Of a DNA stretch of 64,000 nucleotides, positions 16,831 through 25,320 are shown in pieces. Position numbers and translations under genes: made by a program. The notes below the pieces were generated by a model that had not been told where the DNA came from, did not search any database, and worked only from the letters and a program-made list of their open reading frames with translations. The DNA is from Chlorobiaceae bacterium. GTDB taxonomy: Bacteria > Bacteroidota > Chlorobiia > Chlorobiales > Chlorobiaceae. How positions within the stretch are numbered: position 1 is the stretch's first letter; each line of letters begins with the position of its first letter. Location of the stretch: NCBI GenBank assembly GCA_012972835.1, contig JABDHK010000028.1, positions 1 to 64,000 on the forward strand. The letters are read 5' to 3'.

Positions 16831-17574
16831 ATGAAGTATTCAGCGACAACGCGCATTCTCTCCGTGCTCGAAGAATTGGTTGACGCAAGTCGCACGCAAG
16901 GCGCAGGCACGCCCGTAGCCAGTGTTCTGGCTTCGGTTCTAGGCACAGAGCCCTCAGCACACGCTCACCTTCACGGGGCGTACTCTCGAATAGTCAACCT
17001 CTGCTCAGACGCGATCGCCGAAGTCGAGCAATGCTTCGATGATGTTGCTCTCCCAACGGAAGTTCGAGAGCAGACGCGCATAGCGGCTAGCGCGCCTCTG
17101 CGTCAAGCATTTGATGTACTAGTAAGCAATAGCGTTCTATCTCAGGTCGGACCATTCGCGTCCATATTGATTGGCGAGATACGCATTCTCGCGATTGCCA
17201 CTCGCAGGCAGGTGGGCAGGGAGGAGATCGCAGTGGATCATGTTGCTCATCTTCGCCAGAGTATAGACGAGCTTCGTGCGGCGATTTCCGATTCCACTCT
17301 GCCGGACGCTCTGAAGGTCTATCTGCTGAGTATACTGCGGGACATGGAGCGTGCTCTTGATGAGTATCAAGTATTCGGTTTCGATGAGGTCGCGAACCAG
17401 TTCGGTAAACTCTTGATGACCATCGCTTCTGTGAGGGAAGTAGTAGATTCAACGGAGAACAGCTCTATCTGGGAGAAACTGAGTCGCATCGCCGAGTTGA
17501 TTTCTATAGTCCAATTCGGTATCAGTTACGGTCCAGCTCTTCTTCAGTCAGCGGCTCAACTACTGAATCCGTAG
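16831..17574 (+). CDS. Unknown cassette protein
   Basis: 247 aa, starting 25 nt after the attC-like R' box, the usual spacing for a cassette gene. The protein is almost entirely helical, with several amphipathic segments (FDVLVSNSVLSQVGPFASILIG, VAHLRQSIDELRAA, LKVYLLSILRDMERALDEY) and a hydrophobic C-terminal stretch (LISIVQFGISYGPALLQSAAQLL) that could insert into a membrane. There is no enzyme motif and no signal peptide. Helical soluble domain plus a hydrophobic tail suggests a membrane-active effector or an oligomerising protein, but this is a guess. Confidence 0.65.
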   Translation: MKYSATTRILSVLEELVDASRTQGAGTPVASVLASVLGTEPSAHAHLHGAYSRIVNLCSDAIAEVEQCFDDVALPTEVREQTRIAASAPLRQAFDVLVSNSVLSQVGPFASILIGEIRILAIATRRQVGREEIAVDHVAHLRQSIDELRAAISDSTLPDALKVYLLSILRDMERALDEYQVFGFDEVANQFGKLLMTIASVREVVDSTENSSIWEKLSRIAELISIVQFGISYGPALLQSAAQLLNP

Positions 17575-17582
17575 ACTCAATC

Positions 17583-17653
17583 GCATAACCTTGCGCTGGT
17601 GCTCTGTCGGCGGCCACAAAGTGGTCGTTATTCATAAGTTTAAGGTGTTATTC
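17583..17653. repeat. attC-like site after the second cassette gene
   Basis: GCATAACC at 17583 follows the 247-aa gene stop by about 8 nt; GTTATTC occurs at 17627-17633 and again at 17647-17653, either of which can serve as the complementary R' box (5 of 7 match to GTTRRRY). The middle contains GGCCAC-aaa-GTGGTC, a small perfect hairpin. Position and architecture fit a degenerate attC site, weaker than the one at 16680. Confidence 0.4.
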
Positions 17654-17720
17654 AATCGATTATATTTCCTGAACATCACGTCAGAAAAATATTTCAGGAC
17701 AGTAGCAATCAATCTAACTC

Positions 17721-18080
17721 TCAACCAATAACCACAATCTCATCCCTCGGCCCGTCATCCGCCGGAGGTGCTTCACGCTTACCCCACCGCTCAGGATGCT
17801 TTCGCTCCAAAAACCACGCCGACGCAAACCAGCTCTTCGTTGATGCTGTCTCAATATTCTTCAAATGAAACACCTCCGCTTTAGCCTCCGCCTGCTCAAC
17901 CGCCAGATAGAGATCCCGATACACCCCCGATCGTTCCCGCTGGCCCCGCTTCAGCCAGTTCAACAGCGTCTTCCGATCAATACCCGCAAGCTTGCAAGCC
18001 ACCTCCCGGTAATGACCCGCACCCAGCGCATCAACAATGCACCGGGTAATCTCTTCCGTAATCTTCGCCGCAGGCATCAC
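17721..18080 (-). CDS. Terminase small-subunit-like HTH protein
   Basis: 119 aa. The N-terminal 50 residues form a helix-turn-helix in which YREVACKLAGIDRKTLLNWL is the DNA-binding unit, typical of phage small terminases and Hin-type domains. It is followed by a short acidic helix (LAVEQAEAKAEVFHLKNIE) and WFLERKHPERWGKRE, the W-x-LE-R-x-P-E-x-W motif often seen in small terminases. It stands at the left end of a satellite-like element, divergent from a regulator gene. In satellites such proteins redirect packaging of the helper phage; that role is inferred here because no large terminase is present. Confidence 0.7.
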   Translation of the reverse strand: MMPAAKITEEITRCIVDALGAGHYREVACKLAGIDRKTLLNWLKRGQRERSGVYRDLYLAVEQAEAKAEVFHLKNIETASTKSWFASAWFLERKHPERWGKREAPPADDGPRDEIVVIG

Positions 18081-18263
18081 ATATCCCTTTTTATATGGGG
18101 AAATGGGGAAATAGAGAAAGAACTATCCATTTTACCCGCCCCTCCATCCTCTTCTTTATCCTTATCATTTCCTATCTTTCCTGCTCTTCATTTGCTTTTA
18201 TTCCTGTTTTTAGGTATAATTATCTGTTAAATGTACGCAAAATATTGAATAAAATATAAATAT

Positions 18264-18650
18264 ATGCCTATATCAGGAGCGTACACCGACGAAGCAAAAC
18301 GCCTCAGAGCAGAGATCAAAAAGAAATTCAAAACCCAGGTAGCCCTCTGCCAGGCCATCGGAGCTAAAGATGCCTCCTATATCACCGCCTACGTTACCGG
18401 CAAAAACCGTATCGGCAACATCCTCCGCGAAAAACTCGAAGCCGTCGGCATCGACGTCAACTACATCATCTACGGCAAAAAAGGTGGCCCGGAACTACCA
18501 GCACCGCCACCCGACCCGGCCCTGACCCTCATCCTCACCGACTGCACCCAAAAAATCCAGCAGCTCCAGAACCAAGCGCTCGACATGAACCAGCAACTCC
18601 TCGAACTCAACAAACTCCTCGACACCCTCAAAAAAAGAGTCGGTCAATAA
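18264..18650 (+). CDS. Phage-type HTH regulator with C-terminal coiled coil
   Basis: 128 aa. Residues about 20-65 form a Cro/CI-like helix-turn-helix (FKTQVALCQAIGAKDASYITAYVTGKNRIGNILREKLEAVGIDVNYI). A Pro-rich linker (GGPELPAPPPDPALT) leads to a heptad-repeat helix (KIQQLQNQALDMNQQLLELNKLLDTLKKRV) that should dimerise the protein. It is the only plus-strand gene of the satellite-like element and faces the terminase-like gene, as expected for a repressor at a divergent control region. The intervening 180 bp is AT-rich. Confidence 0.72.
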   Translation: MPISGAYTDEAKRLRAEIKKKFKTQVALCQAIGAKDASYITAYVTGKNRIGNILREKLEAVGIDVNYIIYGKKGGPELPAPPPDPALTLILTDCTQKIQQLQNQALDMNQQLLELNKLLDTLKKRVGQ

Positions 18651-18661
18651 CCCTGGCCAAC

Positions 18662-19465
18662 TCATTGCATCCGCCGGAGAATCCGCTGCATCTCCTCTTC
18701 CTCAAGCGGGCACCCTGACCCGCTGTTCATCTCCCGCAACAACCGCTCAAGCTCCATAACGCCATCGTCCCGCATCCAGCAGGCAAGCTGAAACAGCGCA
18801 TTATTCCGGTTACCCGGTACAAACCGATTCTGAAAAAACGTCAGATAACTTTTTTGCACCGTTGCCTTACCATCCGGCCTCCGTACCCTTCCACTCCGTT
18901 GCAACTCCCTCTCACGCAACCGCGCCACACCCGCCCGATAAAACCCCTCCCACTCAAACAACCGCGACCCCTCCAGATAGAACACCTCCGACTCAGGAAA
19001 TCCGTAATACATCCGGTCAATATTCTTGCACGCCGCATCAGCATGAACAAACCGACGCATCACCTCCGCCATCATCAATTTGAACGCCTCACGATCCAGC
19101 ATAATCGGTTTGTCCGTCGGCAAAATCACCCTGAACCGCTCAGCCAAAACCCCATGCTTCTCCTTCATGTGATTTCTCGTCGTCGCAATCACCCCCACAT
19201 ACTCAGCAAAATCCACCATCGCCTCGCCAATCGAATACCGATCATCAAAATCCAGAATAACCAACTCCTGACCCGGAAACGCATGATTCCCATCCCGATA
19301 CCCATCCCTGAACGCCGTCGCCGAATAATTCCCCCTGAACCGCACCATCCCCTCAACCCGGTCAAAAAGAATTCGTTCCGCCCTGAACCCCTCAGCCTGA
19401 TGTTGGCTAAACGAAACCAGCACACGCCCATCCAACCGGCTCTCGCCATCGCATAAACCGCTCAT
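18662..19465 (-). CDS. Archaeo-eukaryotic-type primase of a phage satellite
   Basis: 267 aa. VILDFDD at residues 69-75 is the metal-binding hhhDhD motif of archaeo-eukaryotic primases (Asp72, Asp74). It is followed by RNHMKEKHGVLAERFRVILPTD, the second conserved block with the His and Arg of this fold. The C-terminal part (NRNNALFQLACWMRDDGV, then a helical end) resembles the PriCT domain. Length suits a stand-alone satellite primase whose helicase is a separate DUF3987 gene, found 215 bp upstream. Together with the iterons between the two genes it forms a replication module. Confidence 0.78.
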   Translation of the reverse strand: MSGLCDGESRLDGRVLVSFSQHQAEGFRAERILFDRVEGMVRFRGNYSATAFRDGYRDGNHAFPGQELVILDFDDRYSIGEAMVDFAEYVGVIATTRNHMKEKHGVLAERFRVILPTDKPIMLDREAFKLMMAEVMRRFVHADAACKNIDRMYYGFPESEVFYLEGSRLFEWEGFYRAGVARLRERELQRSGRVRRPDGKATVQKSYLTFFQNRFVPGNRNNALFQLACWMRDDGVMELERLLREMNSGSGCPLEEEEMQRILRRMQ

Positions 19466-19486
19466 CTCTTCAAAACATTACCTCTC

Positions 19487-19670
19487 GTGGCGAAAGTGGC
19501 GAAACCGGCGAAATACTCTGTAACGCCTTTACAATAAACACGTTCCACAAATCCACCCTTTGGCGACATGGTGGCGAAAGTGGCGAAACTATGGCGAAAA
19601 CCAATCCCCGCAACGCTATACAAAACAACAACATCCCAATTTCTGCGCCACTTTCGCCAGTTTCGCCAGG
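19487..19670. repeat. Iteron-like cluster, candidate replication origin
   Basis: GTGGCGAAA occurs in direct tandem at 19487-19495 and 19496-19504 (followed by CCGGCGAAA) and again at 19571-19579 and 19580-19588 (followed by a TGGCGAAA). The same box is inverted at 19645-19670 (GCCACTTTCGCC, AGTTTCGCCA). Nine-bp boxes in direct and inverted order, in the non-coding gap between primase and helicase-like ATPase, are the usual arrangement of satellite and plasmid origins. Confidence 0.65.
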
Positions 19671-19680
19671 GGTATCATCG

Positions 19681-21123
19681 TTAAAGCTGTTTCTCATACT
19701 CACCCCACAGCTTTTTTCTGAAAAACGTCTTGTTCCCCACAAACCGGTCAAACGTTCTTGAAGCCATCCTCATCGTTGTTGCAATCGCCTTCCCATCCGA
19801 TTTTTTGAACTGCTCCGGCAGGGCATGGTACAGCGTTATCTTGTCATCCGGCAGATCATCCAGTGGCGAACGGCTCTCCATCTCCTCGTAAATTTGAAGA
19901 TGGCTCGCCTTAAAATACTCGGCCAACTTTATCGCACTGTTTACCGACTCGATACTGATATCCTCCTTGCTGCCCTCCTTGCAGGCATACCGGACCATCT
20001 GCATAATCAGAGAGAGACGAATGGCATACTGCCCAATCTTGGCATACACACCCTTGGTATAGCCGCTGCGGCAAAGGTTGGCCTCTTTTGTCAAAATACC
20101 CTGCCAATCATGCAGCAAACCTTTCGCATCAGGTCGGAATGTCAGCACCTGCGGAAGAACAACATCACCAACCTCGTAGGGGAGTGCCAGCAATGTTCGC
20201 ATAACACTATCCCAGCGACTGAAAATACTTCTGTCGTAATCTTCCCGGTTCCAGGGTTTTGCCTCCGCATCTGGAAAACAAAAAAGCAACCGATGCGTAA
20301 ACCCATCGTCACCCCGACTTTCCGCCATCAGATCCGGCAAAATTTTCGGCTGAATCGTTCCACCAACCATAATGCACGGCACCTCAATCCTGATCGAACC
20401 AGCACCGACCCGGTCATTAATCAGCGGGCTCCGGCTCCACGTCGTGTTATAATTCTTCTGAGCATTACTGGCATTGTAACGGTTAAACGTCTGCAACCAT
20501 CCGGCAAGCTCATCCACATGCAGGCAAATTCCACGGAGATTATCAGCATGAACCCGACCCATCTTCTCCGGCGTCACATCCGACAAGATTGTTTTCTTAA
20601 ACACCGGCATTTCCGGTTCATCACCATCACTGACCAACTCTTTTTTCTTATCCTTTTCAAACTTCGCCAACGCCCGCTTATACCTCTTCATATCCTCCAT
20701 CCACACCTTATATCGGGCGGCATCCTGCAGTTCAATCTCCTTCAGCACCCGTTTCAAAGCATGACCCTTTCCCGTACCCGGATCGCCCACCAACACCATC
20801 CATAACGTCACACCCTCCAGCCAATCCGGATTCATCTTCACCATGCACGAATTCCCGATAGCCGACGCAGCCGCCAATAACATCGAACAACCGGTGAACG
20901 CAATGCCATAATTCAGCCGCTCATCAGCCTCCCTCATCATCCCTTGCAACGTTTCAGGAAAAACCTCAAGAGGGAAGACCGGAGCAGCACTTTTTATCAC
21001 CTCTCCCGCATCCGTACCGTAACACTCCGCACCATTGCCAGTTTGTTGCACACTGTTTTTCACTCTCGCATCCCGTAACCTGGCCGCCTGCGGCATCGCC
21101 GTCCCGTCAGATGCCTCACTCAT
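19681..21123 (-). CDS. DUF3987 helicase-like ATPase
   Basis: 480 aa. Walker A VGDPGTGKG at residues 112-120 follows the hydrophobic LWMVLVG strand; CLHVDELAGW near residue 230 supplies the Walker B/DE pair. The region after it (NDRVGAGSIRIEVPCIMVGGTIQP) carries the G-G-T-Q-P element typical of DUF3987, an RecA/KaiC-related ATPase fused or paired with mobile-element primases. The C-terminal 100 residues are helical with a winged-helix-like end. It lies beside the primase and the iteron cluster, so it is the likely replicative helicase of the satellite. Its start overlaps the AlpA-like gene by 8 nt. Confidence 0.78.
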   Translation of the reverse strand: MSEASDGTAMPQAARLRDARVKNSVQQTGNGAECYGTDAGEVIKSAAPVFPLEVFPETLQGMMREADERLNYGIAFTGCSMLLAAASAIGNSCMVKMNPDWLEGVTLWMVLVGDPGTGKGHALKRVLKEIELQDAARYKVWMEDMKRYKRALAKFEKDKKKELVSDGDEPEMPVFKKTILSDVTPEKMGRVHADNLRGICLHVDELAGWLQTFNRYNASNAQKNYNTTWSRSPLINDRVGAGSIRIEVPCIMVGGTIQPKILPDLMAESRGDDGFTHRLLFCFPDAEAKPWNREDYDRSIFSRWDSVMRTLLALPYEVGDVVLPQVLTFRPDAKGLLHDWQGILTKEANLCRSGYTKGVYAKIGQYAIRLSLIMQMVRYACKEGSKEDISIESVNSAIKLAEYFKASHLQIYEEMESRSPLDDLPDDKITLYHALPEQFKKSDGKAIATTMRMASRTFDRFVGNKTFFRKKLWGEYEKQL

Positions 21124-21406
21124 GGCAGCACCCGCCGCATCCGCCGCAACTCTTTTTTATTCCAGAGCGGCCTTGCTCCTCCACCTGTTCATTCCAACAC
21201 CCCTTATTCAGTCTTTCGACCAACATCTCAATATCAGAAGCCCGCCATGCGGCACTCTTTTCCGAGAGTTTGATTGGTTTGGGATAACGCCCATCTTTAA
21301 TACCTGCATACCACGCAGCTCGCGAAACCGGCACAATACCATGGATTCCCTGCTTGCGATCCCCGATAATTTCACGCAACCGATAAAATTTCGTCACACT
21401 CATCAC
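21116..21406 (-). CDS. AlpA-family regulator with Cys-rich tail
   Basis: 96 aa. FYRLREIIGDRKQGIHGIVPVSRAAWYAGIKDGRYPKPIKLSEKSAAW is the AlpA pattern: a winged helix in which the recognition helix includes SRAAWYAGIKDGRYP and the wing ends SxxAWR. AlpA proteins switch on integrase or excision genes of P4-like elements. The C-terminus is unusual: KSCGGCGGCCHE gives five cysteines in ten residues and could bind metal. It overlaps genes on both sides, with an ATGA junction to the upstream excisionase-like gene. Confidence 0.75.
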   Translation of the reverse strand: MMSVTKFYRLREIIGDRKQGIHGIVPVSRAAWYAGIKDGRYPKPIKLSEKSAAWRASDIEMLVERLNKGCWNEQVEEQGRSGIKKSCGGCGGCCHE

Positions 21407-21636
21407 ACACCTCCCTTTTTCACAGAAGTACCCTCAATCCATCGCTCAACATCCGTAATCCGAAAAAGCAACCGCCCATTCACCTTTGTCGAAGGCAAAC
21501 TCTTGCTTTTCACCGCACGATAAATTGAAATCTTTGAAATCGGCAGATCGTAAATCTGATCCGCAAACTCAACCAAACTATCAAGATTGAGAAACTGCCT
21601 TTTCGGCTTCTGAAGAGGAACAATTGTATTCATCAT
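21403..21636 (-). CDS. Excisionase-like small HTH protein
   Basis: 77 aa. FADQIYDLPISKISIYRAVKSKSLPSTKVNGRLLFRITDVERWIEG is the HTH_17/MerR-like excisionase pattern, with a helix-turn-helix followed by a wing and a DVERWI end. It overlaps the AlpA-like gene by 4 nt. Two DNA-binding proteins in tandem ahead of primase and integrase genes are typical of integrative satellites; one would regulate, the other would bend DNA at the attachment site. Confidence 0.72.
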   Translation of the reverse strand: MMNTIVPLQKPKRQFLNLDSLVEFADQIYDLPISKISIYRAVKSKSLPSTKVNGRLLFRITDVERWIEGTSVKKGGV

Positions 21637-21718
21637 ATTGCATCATTATAGTTGAAGAATCATCCGACAACTATAAAATGCAAAACAGCTCAACCGTGTT
21701 CAATAATAAAGTGTTTTC

Positions 21719-23734
21719 TTATATGTGGTTACGTGTCTGTATCGTATCTGAATCGTGTCTCGATTGTGCCTGTATCGTGCCTTTTTTATTTTTACTTGAA
21801 TTGTGATCTATCCAAGCCTTCTTTAATGCTCTCGCTTGTTCAATTATCCCTGCAATTTCACAAAATCTTTCACTCACCTTCAGGTTGGTCTCGCCGGTTC
21901 GCTTCCTGATTTCAAACAACTCGTCAAAGACACAATCCGGCCACGTTTCTCTTGGCTTATGTTCACAAGCAATGCGATAAACCTCTTTTTCCGTATCAAG
22001 ATTTTTTTCAAAGTGCCTATCTGAAATATCACGTTCGTGAAATTTTATTTCACTCGTTGCTTCAATTTTATGTAATGCTGTTTCATGAGCGTTATTTTCA
22101 TTCCTCTCAGGTTCATGATTACCAGCTATACCCTCACTTCGCACTCTGTCCAACCACCGTACAACCTCATAGTTCAAGAGGTGATCGGTGTCATCATCCA
22201 ATTCAAAACTGTTATGATTATACGCAACCCTTATTCGTTGTTTCTCAATGAACTCAGGTTCATTATGTAACTGATTATTTCTTATTTTGATAGTCTGTAA
22301 GCCCTCCAACAGGTAGCCTATTATTTCCGGGTTTTCTTGAAGTTGCTGTATCAATTCTTCTTCCGTCAACAGCAGATAATCTCTCTCAATAGTCTCTGCC
22401 CATTGCACAAGACTATCATGGGCCTGTATCACTCCTTCCTGTTTTTGTTTAAGCTCTTCGGTTTCACAAAACTCCAATCGCTCTCTTGTTTGCCGAATTT
22501 TTTTTGATTGCCTTTCAAGATACGTATCCACGGCTTCAAGCAGACGTACTCGCATTTCGTCCTGATTCGGATTATACTCCTCCTCAGGACAATTTTTCTT
22601 TATTATCAATGGGTGCTCTGTTTTCGGAACATCAGTTATCCTGTTGTGCTCAAGAGGAAACACAGGTCGCAACATAACATCCTCACGAAAACCATCGAAA
22701 CGTAGTATAGGGTCACTCTGAAGTACATCGCGAGCTATTTTGAACGCTCCACTACCAGCCAAAGTAGCAGCATCAACTACCGAATCAACACCGCGCAACA
22801 CCGAACGATGATAACCAACAGGAGCAGCAAGTATTCCTAAGCATTCGTTATAATCCCTCATCTCCTGTTGTAAATCGCGTATCACTTTGAACGCCCCGCT
22901 ATCAGCCAAAGTAGCAGCGTCAACTACCGAATCAACACTGGGCAACACCGAACGATGATAACCAACAGGAGCAGCAAGCATTCCGAGGCTTTTATTATGA
23001 TCTCTCATCTCCTGCTGTAAATCGCGTATCACTTTGAACGCCCCGCTATCAGCCAAAGTGGCAGCGTCAACTACCGAATCAACACTGGGCAACACCGAAC
23101 GATGATAGCCAACAGGAGCACCAAGCAATGCAAGCTGATTAACCGGTTTAAACATCTCCGTTATATTGAATGCAGCTTGTTTGCTTACAGAGAACGGCAA
23201 AGCATTAATATTCTTTATCGAATCAAAGCAGGGCAAAAACAAATTATTCTTGTACGCAGGAGCAGCAAACAATGCAAGCTGATCAACCGATACCGACAAG
23301 TTTTTTAACTTGAGTGCCTCTTGCTGAGTTGCAGAAAAAGCCGACTGGAAACTATTCCTTATTGAATCAAAAGCGGATATCAACGAACACATCTTGCGAG
23401 CAGGAGCCGCAAGCAATGCAAACTGATCAACCGGTTTCAACATCTTGAGAGCCTCCTGCTGACTTATGGAGAGCGCCAAAGCGTTACCATTCTTTATCGA
23501 ATCAAAGCAAGGCAACAACGAACGATCTTTACTCACAGGAGCTGCAAGCAATCCGATTCTGTTATTATGATCCACCACTTTCTGTAAATCAAGATTCAGC
23601 CGGGAAGCAAGGCCACCCGCCAAAGGGTCAGAATCTCTTATCGATTTGACCTTCAATAACGCGTCATCGATTTTTCCCGTTAAATCCTTTTGAACACATG
23701 ATTGTAAGGGCTCGTAATGTGATCTTTTCTTCAT
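21719..23734 (-). CDS. Unknown 671-aa protein with six LAAP repeats, satellite cargo
   Basis: Residues about 61-345 contain six copies of a 46-49 aa repeat with the core LLAAPVxxxRSxLPxxDS, followed by a helical segment (AxSxxQQEALK in the first copies, DLQQEMRDHN in the later ones). Copies four to six are nearly identical at DNA level, the rest are diverged. Residues about 380-500 are strongly charged coiled coil. The C-terminus contains a compact block (WPDCVFDELFEIRKRTGE, NLKVSERFCEIAGIIEQA). No enzymatic motif or signal peptide is visible and I know no family for it. It lies between the excisionase-like gene and the integrase, the place where satellites carry cargo such as anti-phage genes. 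Confidence 0.75.
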   Translation of the reverse strand: MKKRSHYEPLQSCVQKDLTGKIDDALLKVKSIRDSDPLAGGLASRLNLDLQKVVDHNNRIGLLAAPVSKDRSLLPCFDSIKNGNALALSISQQEALKMLKPVDQFALLAAPARKMCSLISAFDSIRNSFQSAFSATQQEALKLKNLSVSVDQLALFAAPAYKNNLFLPCFDSIKNINALPFSVSKQAAFNITEMFKPVNQLALLGAPVGYHRSVLPSVDSVVDAATLADSGAFKVIRDLQQEMRDHNKSLGMLAAPVGYHRSVLPSVDSVVDAATLADSGAFKVIRDLQQEMRDYNECLGILAAPVGYHRSVLRGVDSVVDAATLAGSGAFKIARDVLQSDPILRFDGFREDVMLRPVFPLEHNRITDVPKTEHPLIIKKNCPEEEYNPNQDEMRVRLLEAVDTYLERQSKKIRQTRERLEFCETEELKQKQEGVIQAHDSLVQWAETIERDYLLLTEEELIQQLQENPEIIGYLLEGLQTIKIRNNQLHNEPEFIEKQRIRVAYNHNSFELDDDTDHLLNYEVVRWLDRVRSEGIAGNHEPERNENNAHETALHKIEATSEIKFHERDISDRHFEKNLDTEKEVYRIACEHKPRETWPDCVFDELFEIRKRTGETNLKVSERFCEIAGIIEQARALKKAWIDHNSSKNKKGTIQAQSRHDSDTIQTRNHI
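22735..23125 (-). repeat. In-gene DNA tandem repeats, period 147 bp
   Basis: Three successive 147-bp units within the 671-aa gene share long identical blocks (such as AAATCGCGTATCACTTTGAA and CAACTACCGAATCAACAC). The two units nearer the gene's 5' end are almost identical; the third, nearer the 3' end, is diverged at one side. Recent duplication or gene conversion is likely. Ends given are approximate. Confidence 0.7.
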
Positions 23735-23924
23735 GTCACAATGTATTTCTTCTTATCAGAAAGTTTCTGTCGCTTTCCATAAGTGTACTTTATCAGTGGA
23801 TTAAAAGCAAAAAAAATATTTAGTCCAACTTTGCGTTAGAAATGGCGCTCTGCTTGATCAGGTCGGTCTAACCGATCGTTCCGGTTTGCCAATAAAAGAG
23901 TGTGATATGAGGAAGGAGATGGAA

Positions 23925-23953
23925 CAAAAAAGGCGCCTATTCCAGCGCCTTTC
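23925..23953 (-). terminator. Intrinsic terminator of the P4-type integrase
   Basis: On the minus strand AGGCGC, a 7-nt loop, GGCGCCT and a run of six T follow the last integrase codons; the stem overlaps the stop codon region. Confidence 0.75.
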
Positions 23954-25199
23954 TCTCCCGTGGTGCCGCCAAAGCATCAACCGGCGCGGAGATTGCGACG
24001 GCTTTCAGATTGTCCAGATAATCCGCCCACGCCTGCATCATCTGACGGCGATCATCGATAAAAGATGTGCGATTATAGGCGCGTCCATTCGGATCCCTGA
24101 CGGCATGAGCCAATTGGTGCTCAATCAAGTCAACACGGAACCCCAGAACTTCATCCAGAATCGTTCGTGCAGTCGCCCTGAACCCGTGACCGGTTACCGT
24201 CTCCCTGTCGAAACCAAGGTATCGAAGAGCTGCATTCACGCTGTTATCGCTCATGGGGCGTGAACTTGTCCGGCCAGGAAAAACATAACGCCCTGAGCCA
24301 GTCACAGGCTGAAGCGCCTTAAAAATCTCCAAGGCCTGTTTGGCAAGCGGGACAACGTGCGGCAGTTTCATCTTCATGCGCTCAGCAGGAATCAGCCACA
24401 AAGCAGCCTCCAAGTCAAGTTCACTCCACTCCATCTTCTGCAGTTCGCCAGGGCGGACAAACAGCAGAGGAGTTAATTGCAGGGCCGATTTCACCACAAA
24501 GGTTCCCTGATACCCGTCAATCGCCATCAGCAGGGGAGCCAACTCTTTCGGATCCGTAACCGCAGCATGGTGCCGGGTTATGCGCTTCCGGAATATCTCA
24601 TGAGACTTCAGGGCTGCCGAAGGGTCATGCTCCATTCTTCCAGTTGCCACAGCATACCGAAACACCTGCCCACAAATGATTTTAATCCTGACAGCCGTTT
24701 CTACTGCCCCACGCGCCTCTATCTTCAGAAGCATAGTCCGAACATCCGAAGCCGTGATAGCCGTAACCGGCTTGCCGCCAAATGCAGGGAAAACGTCTTT
24801 TTTAAGCCTCCCTTTAACAGTCGTAGCATGACCGGTGGACCAGACCGCCTCATTCTTTTCATACCACTCATTGGCGACCAACTCAAACGTAGAAGATGCG
24901 TCAATAGCAGCGGCTTTTTGAGCAGCCTTTTTCACCTCGCCAGGGTCTTGCCCGTTTGCCAGGAGCATCCGAGCTTCCAACCGCCGTTGCCGTGCTGTCG
25001 CCAGAGAAATTTCAGGGTATCGCCCCAAGGCAAGTGCCTTCTGTTTATCGTTAAAACGATACTGGAAACGCCAGAGCTTGCCGCCACTGGGCGTAACCAG
25101 CAAATGCAGACCGCCACCGTCCGAAATCTTGTATTCTTTATTCGTAGGCTTGGCCTTGCTCACTCGAGCATCAGAGATAGGAGGAATCCGTATCAGCAT
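23937..25199 (-). CDS. P4-type tyrosine integrase of the satellite
   Basis: 420 aa. Residues about 1-95 are the DUF4102 arm-binding domain (ISDARVSKAKPTNKEYKISDGGGL, LGRYPEISLATARQRR). The catalytic domain shows the first Arg in FVRPGELQKMEW, His338 and Arg341 in GHGFRATAR, a second His in EHQLAHA, and nucleophile Tyr375 in RAYNRTSF. Full length for the family. The gene ends the satellite and starts 180 bp from the 3' end of tRNA-Ser(CGA), the classic target of P4-like integrases. The distal attachment copy is not found in the window, so the left border is unknown or lost. Confidence 0.92.
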   Translation of the reverse strand: MLIRIPPISDARVSKAKPTNKEYKISDGGGLHLLVTPSGGKLWRFQYRFNDKQKALALGRYPEISLATARQRRLEARMLLANGQDPGEVKKAAQKAAAIDASSTFELVANEWYEKNEAVWSTGHATTVKGRLKKDVFPAFGGKPVTAITASDVRTMLLKIEARGAVETAVRIKIICGQVFRYAVATGRMEHDPSAALKSHEIFRKRITRHHAAVTDPKELAPLLMAIDGYQGTFVVKSALQLTPLLFVRPGELQKMEWSELDLEAALWLIPAERMKMKLPHVVPLAKQALEIFKALQPVTGSGRYVFPGRTSSRPMSDNSVNAALRYLGFDRETVTGHGFRATARTILDEVLGFRVDLIEHQLAHAVRDPNGRAYNRTSFIDDRRQMMQAWADYLDNLKAVAISAPVDALAAPRERKALE

Positions 25200-25320
25200 G
25201 GCCTTAAATTGTTTTGGTGGTATCTAAAAAACCGTTGGTGGACTCATACCATCAAAAAAGTCACCAATAACCTTAGACTTCACAAAACAAATATAAACAA
25301 GGGTAGACCCAGAAACAAGA

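Noticed and set aside
18854-19456. 200-aa plus-strand frame antisense to the primase
   Set aside because: Shadow of a real gene; Pro/Arg/His-rich and without a start signal.
19825-20805. 326-aa plus-strand frame antisense to the DUF3987 gene
   Set aside because: Mirror frame of a gene with clear Walker motifs on the other strand.
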